From: SZAS-79 sp963844255
Lineage (GTDB): Bacteria; Pseudomonadota; Gammaproteobacteria; Burkholderiales; SG8-39
Length of the DNA: 64,000 nucleotides
Assembly (NCBI GenBank): GCA_963844255.1
Contig: CAWJNP010000024.1
Coordinates: 1-64,000, forward strand
Direction of reading: 5' to 3'
Shown: positions 43,367 to 52,488 of the stretch, one piece after another
Layout: each line of letters begins with the position of its first letter
How positions within the stretch are numbered: the stretch's first letter is position 1
Notes under the pieces: model-generated
What the model was told of the DNA's origin: nothing
Database searches by the model: none
The model's input: only the letters and a program-made list of their open reading frames with translations
Program-made: the position numbers and the translations under genes

Positions 43367-45043
43367 TTACTTTTTCGCGTCCTCCATCTCCTGCAGCTTG
43401 CGCCAGAACACCTTGCCGGTGCCGGTCTTCGGGCAGCGCTTCGACGAGTTCGACGACGCGAGGATACTTGTACGCCGCCATGCGCTCCTTCGCCCAGGCG
43501 ATGATGTCCCTCGGGCGTTACCCTGCCGCGCGCGGCGGCCTTCAGCACCACCACGGCCTTCACGGTCTCGCCGCGGTAGGCATCGCGCGAGGCGATGATG
43601 CAGGCCTCCTGGATGTCCGGATTGCGCATACAGCATCGCCTCGACCTCGGCCGGCCAGACCTTGAATCCGGACGCATTGATCATGCGCTTGAGCCGGTCG
43701 GTGATGAAGAAGTACCCGTCCTCGTCGTAGTAACCCAGGTCGCCGGTGCGGAAGAACCGCTCTCCGTCGAATTCGATGAAGCGTCTCTTCGGTCGCCTTG
43801 CGGCTGCTTCCAGTAGCCGCGAAAAATCTGCGGCCCGCGGCTGATGATTTCGCCCACCTGGTTGGGGCCGAGCTCCACCCGCTTGTCCGTGTCGATCACG
43901 CGCGCATCGGTGTCGAAGAAGGGAATCCCGGCACACTGCTTTTTCGGCCGGTGCACCGGATTCACGTGGGTGGGCGCGGCGGTTTCGGTGAGTCCGTAGC
44001 CCTCAAGGTAGGGCAGGCCGATCACGTCCTGCAGCTTCTGCGCGACCGCCTCGGGCATCGACGCGCCGCCGCCACCGATGCGGGTCAGGCTCGACAGGTC
44101 GTACTCGTGCGAGCTTCGGATTGGCGAGGAAATCGATCAGCATGGCGGTGATGTTGGTCCAGCCGGTGACGCGCATGCCGCTGGATCAGTTCGCGCCGCG
44201 CAGTCGCGGTCCCAGCGCGTCATCATGACCACAGTCGCCCCGAGAATGATCGGCGTGTTCATGTTCCCCTGCATGCCGGTCACATGGAACATCGGCAGCA
44301 CGCCGAGCACCACCGCGTCGCTGGTGCCGTTCGCCCAGGCCGCACCGCCCATCGCGGTGCACATGATGGTCGAGTGCGGATGGATGCAGCCCTTGGGCTT
44401 GCCGGTCGTGCCCGAGGTGTACGGCAGCACCGCAAGGTCGTCGGGGCCCGCCGTGTGCTCACCCGGGACGAAAGCCCGCGGCGAGCGCATCGGTCCACAG
44501 CGCAACGCCTTCGGCCTGGATCGCGGAACGCGGCGCGCGCACAAAGTCCGGCAGCGGCAGGTCGGTGGCCGGATCGATGTAGTCGGAGTACGCGCCGAGG
44601 ACGCATTGCGCCAGGCCGGCACCGAGCAGCGGCTCGATCTCCGCCCACAACTCCTGCCCGGCAATGATCACCGAGGCCCCGCTGTCCTCGACGTAGTGAC
44701 GCAGCTCCTCGGTGCGGTTCATCGGATTGACCGGCACGACGGCCGCGTCGGCGCGCAGGATCGCGTAGTAGCCGATCACGAACTGCGGGCTGTTCTGCAC
44801 GTAGAGCAGCACCCGGTCGCCCTTCTTCACGCCGCAGTGCGCGAGGTACCCGGCCAGCGCGCAGACTTCGGCGTCGAGCCGCGCGTAGGACAGGTCGGCG
44901 CCGTAATAGTGGATCGCGGGTTTTGCGGGATAGCGCCTGGCGCTGACCTGCAGGTTGAAGTACAGGCTCGTCTGTGGAATCGCGAGGGACTTGGGCAGGC
45001 CCGGCGGCCAGTGCGGGTGGTGACGGGTGAACATGCGCGTCAT
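43367..45043 (-). pseudogene. AMP-dependent acyl-CoA ligase, many frame breaks
   Basis: A long-chain-type acyl-CoA synthetase of ~550 residues can be assembled from several overlapping frames. Pieces, in order: ATG 45043 to ALAAGF near 44470; PGEHTAGPDDLAVLPYTSGT with the AMP-binding SGTTGKPKG (44460-44205); VTGWTNITAMLIDFLANPKL (44170-44110); EYDLSSLTRIGGGGASMPEAV to IFRGYWKQP (44105-43800); FIEFDGERFFRTGDLGYYDE with GFKVWPAEVEAMLY (43780-43630); NPDIQEACIIASRDAYRGET (to 43520); and KTGTGKVFWRKLQEMED at the end. At least eight single-base indels are needed. Either a decayed gene or a badly read stretch. It is last in the catabolic operon starting at 47881. Confidence 0.82.
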
Positions 45044-45055
45044 CTGCTGCGCACC

Positions 45056-46153
45056 TCAGGCGGCGTATTTCTTGACGGCCTTCTCGTCCCACACCATGCC
45101 GACCCCCGGGGTAGTCGGCGTGATCACGCAGCTGTCCTTCACGGTGATCGGTTCGCGCAGGATCGGCGCCGCCCAGTCGACGTACTCAAGCCAGTGGCAG
45201 GTCGGCGTGACCGAGAGCAGATGGCAGCTGAACTCGGGAAACAGGTGCGAAGACATCTCCATCCCGGCCGCCTGCGCCAGCGCGGCGGCGCGCATCCAGC
45301 CGGTCACCCCGCCGATGCGCTGCGCGTCCGGCATCACGTAATCGCAGGCGCCAGCGGCCAGCGCCTGCGCCATCTGTTCCGGGCCCATGAAGTTCTCGCC
45401 GATCTGCACCGGGGTTTCGAGCTCGTCCGCGATCCGCCCGTTGCCCGTCGAAGTCGTCCGCGCGCGTCGGCTCCTCGATCCAGGTCAGCGCCGCCTTCAT
45501 CGTCGAGCATGCGGCCGCGCAGGATCGCGTCGTTGACGCTGAGGGCCTGGTTGAAATCGCACATCAGGGTGATCTTCGGGGCCGATCGCCTTCTTGACCG
45601 CACGCAGCGCCGCCACGTCGTCGGCTGCATCCGGGCGGCCGAGACGCAGCTTGACCGCGGAAAAACCCTCCTTCACCAGCGCGTCGGCTTCCTTCGCCAG
45701 CGGCTTCAGCGGCATGATGCCCAGACCCTTGGAGTTGTAGGCCTTGACCGGGCGCGGCGTCCCGCCGAGCACGGTGACCAGCGGCTGGCCGAGACTCTGC
45801 GCGCAGGCATCCCAGGCCGCCATGTCGATGCCGGCCATCGCGAACAGGATGATGTTGTGCACGCCCAGCAGCGTATGTTTCTTGCGCAGCTTCTTCTCGA
45901 TCTCGAAGGGCGCGACCGGATCGCCGATGATCATCTCGCCCATGGACTCGCACACCGCAACGATCGACTTGAGGTGCTGGCGGCCGATCGCGAACAGGTA
46001 CGACCGGCCGGTGATGCCGGCCGTCGTTTCGAGGTCGATCAGGACCAGCGGCGCAATGCTGACCGCACCGGTGCTGGTCTGCAGCGGCAGGCGCATCGGC
46101 ACCAGCACCGGCCGCACGCGCAGGGCGCGGATGTTCAGTTTCGAGTTTTTCAA
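45056..46153 (-). pseudogene. enolase-superfamily (mandelate racemase/muconate cycloisomerase-like) enzyme, three frame breaks
   Basis: The intact 5' part starts at TTG 46153 (AAGGA 7 nt before) and encodes the capping domain (LQTSTGAVSIAPLVLIDLET) and the first barrel part with KAYNSKGLGIMPL and GFSAVKLRLGRPDAADDVAA. The barrel continues in other frames: PKITLMCDFNQALS, then LTWIEEPTRADDFDG, then VQIGENFMGPEQMAQALA to the end at 45056. Extra bases near 45585, 45500 and 45441 explain the breaks. Metal ligands D (CDFNQ) and E (WIEEP) are kept. It probably racemised or isomerised an acid in the pathway of its neighbours. Confidence 0.82.
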
Positions 46154-46188
46154 CGGCGTTCCTTCGATTGAGTATTCGACGGCGCGGT

Positions 46189-46974
46189 TCAGCGTCCGCG
46201 AAACCGCGGCTTGCGCTTTTCCATGTAGGCCTTGCGGCCCTCGGCGTAGTCCTCGCTGGTGGCACAACGTTCGATCGCCGCCTTGCCTTTCGCAATGTCC
46301 GGGGCGAAGTCCGGACGCACGAATTCTTCGATCATCGTCTTGGCGGCAGCGATCGTCAGCGGCGCATTGTCCGCAATCCCGCCGGCGGTCTCGCGTACAA
46401 ACGCTTCCAGGCCGGCGACCGGCAGCACCCGGTGCACAAGGCCCATGCTCAACGCCTCGGCGGCCGGATAGCGCCGGCCGGTGAGGAAGATTTCCCTGGC
46501 CCACGCGTGGCCGACCGTTTCGACCAGCCGCTTGGTGCCTTCCATGCCGTACGCCAGGCTCAGCCTCGCGGCGGGAATTGCGAATTGCGCGTCGTCCGCG
46601 CAATAGCGCAGGTCGCAGGCCAGCGAGATTTCCACGCCACCGCCGAAGCAGTACCCGCGGATCATCGCGATCACCGGTTTGGATGAACCCTGCAGCGCGT
46701 GCAGCGCGCGGTCGAGCATGTCGTCGTACTCGAAGACCTGACCCGTCGCGGCGCGCGTTTTCTCGAATTCGGAAATGTCGGCCCCTGCCGCGAACGCTTT
46801 CTCACCCTCGCCGCGCACGATCACAACGCGAATTTCCGGATCCGCATCGAAGTCCTTCATCGCGACCGGAAAACCGCGCCACATGTCGCCCGTGATCGCG
46901 TTCAGGCGCTCCGGATGATCGAGCACGAGCCAGCCGATCGCGCCGTCCTTTTCCGCCCTCAGTCGGCCGGCCAT
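46189..46974 (-). CDS. enoyl-CoA hydratase/isomerase family protein
   Basis: A 261-residue crotonase with intact frame: GWLVLDHPERLNAIT, EKAFAAGADISEFE (oxyanion hole) and MIRGYCFGGGVEISLACDLR, then AYGMEGTKRLVETVGHAWAR and a KRKPRFRGR tail. A glutamate near the usual catalytic position (AADDAQF region to GMEGT) is present. ATG 46974 overlaps the upstream hydrolase gene end closely (1 nt gap). It is the second gene of the catabolic operon. Confidence 0.9.
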   Translation of the reverse strand: MAGRLRAEKDGAIGWLVLDHPERLNAITGDMWRGFPVAMKDFDADPEIRVVIVRGEGEKAFAAGADISEFEKTRAATGQVFEYDDMLDRALHALQGSSKPVIAMIRGYCFGGGVEISLACDLRYCADDAQFAIPAARLSLAYGMEGTKRLVETVGHAWAREIFLTGRRYPAAEALSMGLVHRVLPVAGLEAFVRETAGGIADNAPLTIAAAKTMIEEFVRPDFAPDIAKGKAAIERCATSEDYAEGRKAYMEKRKPRFRGR

Positions 46975-46975
46975 C

Positions 46976-47881
46976 TCAGGGTTTCCCCGTGGGGCCGAAG
47001 ATCGACGTAAGCGCGGCGCGCGGATCGCGCGCACCCCAGCGCCCCGCCTCGACCTGGTGCAGGAACTCGTCCAGCAACTGGTTGAACAGCGCCGGCTCCT
47101 CGAGGTTGATGCCGTGCCCGCTCTTGGGCAGGATCGCGAGCCCCGCCTTGGGGATCGCGCGCTTCAGCATGATCGAGGGCTCGAGGCAGGCTTCGTCCTC
47201 GTCGCCGGTCATCACCAGCGCGGGGACGTCGATGGCCGCGATCTTGTCCGTCATCTCGTAGATGCACGGCCGGCGGCCCTGGTAGCCCTCAGACGTGCGT
47301 GCCGAGCCCTCCGCCGAGTGTTCGGCGAGCTGGCTCGCAAACTCCGCAAATCCGCGCGGGTCCTTGTTCTGGAACTGGATGCGCGTCGGGCCATGGCCGT
47401 AGGTTGCGGCCATCTCGCCCATGCCGTTCTTGCGGATCCGCTCGGCCAGCGCCACGGCATCGGCCTGGAACTGCTTGTATACGGTCGGGTGCGCGCCCGA
47501 GCCGCAGCCCGCGATCGTCAGCGAGAGCGCCTCCGCGGGCATGCCTTTCCTGCAGTATTCCATCCCGAAATGCAGGGTCGCGAAGCCGCCCATCGACAGG
47601 CCGACGATATGCGGCGTCGGGAGTTTCAGCGCGCCGATCACCGCGCGGACGTCGTCGCGCCAGCGTTCCTGCGAATAGCGCTCGATGCCCTCCGGAACGT
47701 CGGACGGCGGGTAACCGCGCGCGTTGTAGGTGATGCAGCGGTAGCGGCGCGAGAAGTAGCGCACCTGCGGCTCCCAGCTGCGGTGGTCGCCGGCGAACTC
47801 GTGCACGAACACGATCGGCGTGCCGCTGCCGGTCTCCTCGTAGTAAAGCTTTACACCGTCATCCGTGGTCAGGTGGGGCAT
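46976..47881 (-). CDS. alpha/beta-fold hydrolase
   Basis: A 301-residue hydrolase. Oxyanion segment VFVHEFAGDHRSWEP, nucleophile elbow VGLSMGGFATL (Ser), acid in VMTGDEDEACLE and His in KSGHGINLEEPALFNQLL. It resembles 3-oxoadipate enol-lactone hydrolases. ATG 47881 was chosen over an upstream frame extension because PHLTTDDGVKLYYEE is the standard start. It heads the operon hydrolase, hydratase, enolase-family enzyme, acyl-CoA ligase. Confidence 0.88.
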   Translation of the reverse strand: MPHLTTDDGVKLYYEETGSGTPIVFVHEFAGDHRSWEPQVRYFSRRYRCITYNARGYPPSDVPEGIERYSQERWRDDVRAVIGALKLPTPHIVGLSMGGFATLHFGMEYCRKGMPAEALSLTIAGCGSGAHPTVYKQFQADAVALAERIRKNGMGEMAATYGHGPTRIQFQNKDPRGFAEFASQLAEHSAEGSARTSEGYQGRRPCIYEMTDKIAAIDVPALVMTGDEDEACLEPSIMLKRAIPKAGLAILPKSGHGINLEEPALFNQLLDEFLHQVEAGRWGARDPRAALTSIFGPTGKP

Positions 47882-48001
47882 GGGATCTCGCTTTGTGGAT
47901 GCGCCCGACACGGGTAGAGTGTCCGGCGCGTGTTAAAGACTGCACAGCAGGAACAACGCGGCAAGCCTACCAAAATACTGCGATACGTCGAGAGGAGTTT
48001 C

Positions 48002-48774
48002 ATGGATCTGAAGCTGAAGGGAAAACGCGCGCTGGTCACCGGCGGCTCGAAGGGCATCGGCAAGTCCTGCGCACAGGTGCTGGCCGAGGAAGGCTGCGTC
48101 GTGACCATCGCCTCGCGCGATGCGGCGGCGCTCGCCGCTGCGCGATGGACATCAAGGCGAAAACCGGGGTCGACGTGGCATGGAAGGCCGCCGACCTGTC
48201 GCAGCGCGGCGTGGCCGAGGAACTGGCGGCGTCCGTGGGCGAACTCGACATCCTCGTCAACAACGCCGGCGCGATCCCGGGCGGCGACCTGCTGTCGGTC
48301 GACGAGGACACCTGGCGCAAGTCCTGGGACCTCAAGGTGTTCGGCTACATCAACCTCACGCGCGCGGTGTACGCGCAGATGAAGGCGAAGAAACGCGGCG
48401 TGATCGTCAACGTGCTCGGCAACGCGGGCGAGAAGCTCAACGCGGCCTACATCGCCGGCAGCACCGCGAATGCCGGGCTCATGGCCTTCACGCGCGCGCT
48501 CGGCGGCGTGGCGCCTGCGGACGGCATCCGCGTCCTCGGCGTGAGCCCGGGCCCGGTGGCGACCGACCGGCTGCTGTCGCTCTACAAGCAGATGGCGGCG
48601 ACGAAGCTCGGGGATGCGAACCGCTACGAGGAACTGTTTGCGGGCATGGCCTTCGGTCGGCCGGCGAGCCCCGAGGAAATCGCCTGGACCGTGGCGTTCA
48701 CGGCCTCCGAGCGTTCGTCCTACACGAGCGGGATCTACATCACCATCGACGGCGGTCTCGCGGCGCACTCATGA
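48002..48774 (+). CDS. short-chain dehydrogenase/reductase, one base missing
   Basis: An SDR of about 257 residues in two frames. The first from ATG 48002 (GAGGAG 4 nt before) has the cofactor motif VTGGSKGIGKSCAQVLAEEG; the second, from about 48145, has LDILVNNAGAIPGGDL, the segment VNVLGNAGEKLNAAYIAGST (the usual Ser-Tyr-x3-Lys is weak: AYIAGSTA) and SSYTSGIYITIDGGLAAHS. One base missing at 48139-48144 explains the break. The catalytic Tyr/Lys pair is not the classic YxxxK, so enzyme activity may be altered. The next gene overlaps by ATGA. Confidence 0.83.
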
Positions 48775-49826
48775 AAAAACGAATCGCAATTGTCGGCACC
48801 GGCGCGCTCGGTGGCTATGTGGGCGGGTCGCTGGCCCATCTCGGACACGATGTGACCCTGATCGATTTCTGGCCGGAAAACATCGAAACCATCCGCAAGC
48901 GCGGACTGGAACTCGACGGCATGACGCCCGAAGAACGCTTCACGGTCACCAGCGCAAAGACCATGCACCTGACCGAGGTCCAGTCGCTTGCAAAGACCCC
49001 GATCGACATTGCCATGGTCGCGGTCAAGTCCTACGACACGGCCTGGGCAACGGCATTGATCAAGCCCTATCTGTCGGCGCAGGGCTTCGTCGTCTCGCTG
49101 CAGAACTGCCAGAACGAGGAAACCATCGCCGGCATCGTAGGCTGGGGACGCACGGTCGGCGTGATCGCCTCGCTGATCTCGGTGGACCTCCACGAGGCCG
49201 GCCGCATCCGCCGCACGATCGCCAAGGGCGGGGACAAGCACACGGTGTTCCGTGTCGGCGAACCCCACGGCCGGATTACGCAACGTGTTTCTGAGCTCGC
49301 CGAATGGTTCAGCGCCATCGACAGCTCCAAGGTGACCAGCAACCTCTGGGGCGAGCGCTGGACCAAGCTGGTGCAGAACGGCATGGGCAACGGTGTAAGC
49401 GCCGCGACCGGGCTGAGCTCGGGCGACTGCAGCCGCAACCAGACCATCCGCCGCTTCCAGATCAAGCTGGCCGGCGAAGCGATCCGGGTCGGGCAGTCAC
49501 TGGGTTACCAGCTGGAAAAGATCCGTGGCATCGATCCGGAGCGCTTTGCGCTGGCGGCGGAAGGCAACGCGGCGGCACTTGCGGAAATCGAGCCGCTGTT
49601 GATACCGAAAGGCGAGGCGAACCCGCGTGCCGACATCCAGCGCCCGTCGATGGCGCAGGACATCCTGAAGGGCCGGCGCACGGAGATCGATGCGATGAAC
49701 GGGGCGATCGCAACAAAGGGAGCCGAGGTCGGCGTGCCGGCGCCGAGCCACGCGAAGCTGACCGGGATCGTCACCCGTGTGGAGCGCGGCGAGATTCCGC
49801 CCTCTCCGGCGTTGCTCGGGGCCTGA
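48771..49826 (+). CDS. ketopantoate reductase (PanE/ApbA)-family dehydrogenase
   Basis: A 351-residue NAD(P)-dependent reductase. Rossmann motif IVGTGALGGYVGGSLAHLGH, then VKSYDTAWATALIKPYL, NCQNEETIAGIVGWGR, RWTKLVQNGMGNGVSAATGL and a late RPSMAQDILKGRRTEIDAMNG, with the Lys, Asn and Glu residues of the family. It is probably not the pantothenate enzyme itself, because a catabolic SDR is coupled to it. The ATG overlaps the SDR stop. Confidence 0.85.
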   Translation: MKKRIAIVGTGALGGYVGGSLAHLGHDVTLIDFWPENIETIRKRGLELDGMTPEERFTVTSAKTMHLTEVQSLAKTPIDIAMVAVKSYDTAWATALIKPYLSAQGFVVSLQNCQNEETIAGIVGWGRTVGVIASLISVDLHEAGRIRRTIAKGGDKHTVFRVGEPHGRITQRVSELAEWFSAIDSSKVTSNLWGERWTKLVQNGMGNGVSAATGLSSGDCSRNQTIRRFQIKLAGEAIRVGQSLGYQLEKIRGIDPERFALAAEGNAAALAEIEPLLIPKGEANPRADIQRPSMAQDILKGRRTEIDAMNGAIATKGAEVGVPAPSHAKLTGIVTRVERGEIPPSPALLGA

Positions 49827-49839
49827 GCCCTTCCGACCG

Positions 49840-50841
49840 TTAGTCGATTCGCGCGCCCGAGGCGCGGATCACCGGCGCCCAGCGCGCGGTGTCTTCGCGG
49901 ATGAAGGCGGCAAATTGTTGCGGCGACATCGAGGTCGCCTTGGAGCCGCCCTTGGCAAAGCTGGCCTGCAATTCAGGCGTCGCCAGACCGCGCTGGATGG
50001 CGGCCGCGAGCTTGTCCACGATCCCCGGCGGCGTATTGGCCGGAAAGGCCACACCATGCCAGGACATTGCAAAAAAACCGGGAACGGTTTCCGCAATCGT
50101 CGGGATCTCGGGCGCGGTGAACCAGCGCTCGGAGGAGGTCACGGCAATCGCGCGCACCTTGCCGCCCTTCGCCTGCCCGAGCACCGTGGGCATGTTCCCG
50201 AAGGTCATGCTCACCTGCCCGCCGATCACGTCCTGCAGGGCCGGCCCGCCGCCCTTGTACGGGATGTGGATCATGTCGGTACCGGTCATGACCTTGAACA
50301 TCTCTCCGGACAGATGCAGGGAGGTGCCCTGACCGGAGGAAGCAAAGGTGTATTTGCCCGGATTCTTCTTCAGCAGAGCGATCAGTTCCGGCACGTTGCT
50401 TGCCGGCACGTCCTTGTTGACTACCAGCAGATTCGGGAACGTGCCGACCATCGACACCGGCGCGAAGTCCTTGATGTGGTCGAACGGAAGCTTTGCGTAC
50501 AGGGTCGGATTGATCGCGTGCGAGGCCACCGTGATCCAGCCCAGTGTATGGCCGTCCGGCGCACTGCGCGCGAGTTCGGCCACGCCGATATTGCTCCCGG
50601 CACCGGGCTTGTACTCGATGAAGAACTGCTGGTTGAAGTGGCGGGTAAGCCAGTCGGTCAGCAGGCGGCCCTGGAAATCGGTGCTGCCCCCGGGCGAAAA
50701 GGGAATGATCAGTTTGACCGGCTTGGCCGGCCAGGATGCCGCGGCATCCTCGGCCCGCGATGACGCCGGCGCAGACAGGCAGGCGAACAGCACGGTCGCA
50801 AGGACCGAGGCACCCAGACGCATCGCAGTCAGCCTGTTCAT
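49840..50841 (-). CDS. Bug/TctC-family periplasmic receptor
   Basis: A 333-residue receptor: signal peptide about 1-30 (SSRAEDAAA), then WPAKPVKLIIPFSPGGSTD and GAGSNIGVAELARSAPDGHT. It ends in PVIRASGARID. It is last in the operon CoA-transferase, UGSC-partner, UGSC selenoprotein, Bug, 44 nt after the selenoprotein stop, so its ligand may be the substrate of that operon. The 3' end faces the reductase gene across 13 nt. Confidence 0.9.
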   Translation of the reverse strand: MNRLTAMRLGASVLATVLFACLSAPASSRAEDAAASWPAKPVKLIIPFSPGGSTDFQGRLLTDWLTRHFNQQFFIEYKPGAGSNIGVAELARSAPDGHTLGWITVASHAINPTLYAKLPFDHIKDFAPVSMVGTFPNLLVVNKDVPASNVPELIALLKKNPGKYTFASSGQGTSLHLSGEMFKVMTGTDMIHIPYKGGGPALQDVIGGQVSMTFGNMPTVLGQAKGGKVRAIAVTSSERWFTAPEIPTIAETVPGFFAMSWHGVAFPANTPPGIVDKLAAAIQRGLATPELQASFAKGGSKATSMSPQQFAAFIREDTARWAPVIRASGARID

Positions 50842-50885
50842 GCGCGCCAGCTTAAATCAATTCCGGGCAGCGTGGTGTTTCCGCC

Positions 50886-51416
50886 TCAGCTCTTGCGCTC
50901 CATCAACATGGAAACGATCGCCTTGATCGAATCCTCGGCCTTCTTGCGCAGTGCGGCGTCATCGTCATTGGCCACGGGATGGCCGATCACGACAAACGGG
51001 TACCCGGGCAGACCGTTCACTTCTCCAACGACCTCGGCGCTGCGGATGAAGCGCTCGGTAATCACCGCAACCGCCGGGATGCCGAGCCGTTCCGCTTCAA
51101 TGGCGTCGTGCAGACTGCACGACGAGCAGCTCCCTCAGTCGCCGATCGCGGCGAGCATCGCGTCGGCACCACTGAGCTCGGCGAGCATCTGCGGGGGCAC
51201 GGGGCGCGAGGAGTCGGGCTTTCTGCGCCGGATGACTTCGCGTACGCCGTAGTCCTTGCGCAGGATTTCTTCAATGAAATCGAAGTAGCGTGCGGTGCCG
51301 ATCTTGGCATTGTCGATCATGCCGATCAGCGCGCCGTTGAGTGATGCAAGCGGCGGGGCGAGGCGCAGTGCCTCCCCATCGGCCTCGAGACGCGGATCCA
51401 GAACTCTGAGTGTCAT
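50886..51416 (-). CDS. UGSC-motif selenoprotein (module 1)
   Basis: A 176-residue protein read through an in-frame TGA at 51135-51137 as selenocysteine 94: AAIGD-U-GSCSSCSLHD. N-terminal part: VLDPRLEADGEALRLAPPLA, FDFIEEILRKDYGVREVIRR; C-terminal part: EAERLGIPAVAVITERFIRS, GLPGYPFVVIGHPVAND, ending in MLMERKS. A perfect stem-loop follows the TGA by 10 nt. The U-G-S-C motif defines a known selenoprotein family of unclear reaction. selA, selB and tRNA-Sec are within 9 kb. ATG 51416 overlaps the partner stop (ATGA). Gene callers would report only 93 residues. Confidence 0.88.
51104..51124 (-). promoter_or_regulatory. candidate bacterial SECIS stem-loop (module 1)
   Basis: In the mRNA, 10 nt after the UGA, CGUCGUGCA pairs perfectly with UGCACGACG around a GUC loop. 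The loop and its neck (GCAGUCUGC) resemble the SelB-binding apex of the fdhF element. It is read as (S)CSLHD in the protein and is identical in the core to the hairpin at 60263-60281. Confidence 0.8.
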
Positions 51417-52465
51417 GCGTGTTTCTCCTCTATGGGCATCGTGATTGCCAGGGACTTCTTTCCGTACCAGGGCGGTACGATTGCTGCAAATCCGCCCGCA
51501 GGCCCACCGGCGGCGACCACCAGAAGGTCGTCCGGCGTGCGCAGGGCGCGGTAGATTTCGTTCTCGTCCTTGCGCCCGGCCACCGCGGACTTTCCGACCG
51601 TGCGCCATTCGCCGCGCGTGACCTTGGCCGCCTCGAACGTGGCCTCGCGGATCTGTTTCTTCTGCCAGCCCGCCTCGCTGAAAATTTCGCGGTGCTGCTT
51701 TGGAATCACGATCGCGTAGTTACCCGCCCAGATCGAGTAGGTCAGCATGTTGCTGCGGATCGCCGAGGCATAGGTCTCGACGATCTCCTTCGGATCGTGC
51801 GTCCACTCGTTCATGATCTGGTGCGGCGATTCCACGCACAGCACGGTCACCGCCGAGGTGCCCGCAGGCATGCCGCGCTCGACCGAGAGCGGAATCCAGG
51901 GGCTGTCTTCCTCGTCTTCGGCGACACAGAAAGTGAACTTGCCCGGATGGCCGAGCGTCGAACGGTCGAGCTGTCCGGGTACCCCGCCCAGCACGTTCAG
52001 CAGGAACAGCCGCACCGTGCGGCCGATGCTGGCGTTGGCGCGACTCGCGTTGGCGAGCGCATTGTGGGTCGAATTCATCCCCAGCAGGGTGCGGATCGGC
52101 CCGTTCACCACGATGAAGGGCGCGCTGCCACCGGTGCTCGCCGTGCTGCCGTGCAGTCCGAGTTCGGGCTTGCACATCGCCTTGACGATCGCGATCACGA
52201 CCGGCATGTACTCGGGCAGGCAGCCGGCCATCAGGGCGGCAATCGCAACCTTCTCCGCGCTGATCCGGCGACGGCGTACCGGTTCGGTGCCGACCACGTC
52301 GTCAGGCTTGAGTCCCGCGGCGGCGAGAAAGCGCGCCACGCCCGCCTCAGTCGGCGGGACGATGGGCAGACCATCGGTCCAGCCGTTCTTCTGGAACAGC
52401 TCGTTGGCTTCGAACGCGTCCTCGACTTCCAGAACCGCGCTCGACATTCCCGTTGCGTCGCTCAT
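51413..52465 (-). CDS. large partner protein of UGSC selenoprotein (module 1)
   Basis: A 350-residue protein homologous to the C-terminal part of the gene at 60574. Shared landmarks are WTDGLPIVPPT, ALMAGCLPEYMPVVIAIV, NGPIRTLLGMNSTHNALANA, GHPGKFTFCVAEDEED and VVAAGGPAGGFAAIVP. No signal peptide or membrane helix is seen. Conserved Cys (AGC, TFC) and Asp/Pro motifs suggest an enzyme; the reaction is unknown. ATG 52465 is preceded by GGAGGG; an in-frame ATG exists at 52492. It follows a class III CoA-transferase and overlaps the selenoprotein start, which strongly suggests a complex. Confidence 0.8.
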   Translation of the reverse strand: MSDATGMSSAVLEVEDAFEANELFQKNGWTDGLPIVPPTEAGVARFLAAAGLKPDDVVGTEPVRRRRISAEKVAIAALMAGCLPEYMPVVIAIVKAMCKPELGLHGSTASTGGSAPFIVVNGPIRTLLGMNSTHNALANASRANASIGRTVRLFLLNVLGGVPGQLDRSTLGHPGKFTFCVAEDEEDSPWIPLSVERGMPAGTSAVTVLCVESPHQIMNEWTHDPKEIVETYASAIRSNMLTYSIWAGNYAIVIPKQHREIFSEAGWQKKQIREATFEAAKVTRGEWRTVGKSAVAGRKDENEIYRALRTPDDLLVVAAGGPAGGFAAIVPPWYGKKSLAITMPIEEKHA

Positions 52466-52488
52466 TGCAGTTGGTCCCTCCAGTGGAT

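Noticed and set aside
51135..51137. TGA in UGSC gene 1 as an ordinary stop or a frameshift product
   Set aside because: The same frame continues with a motif and length that recur in gene 2, and SECIS-like hairpins and Sec machinery are present.
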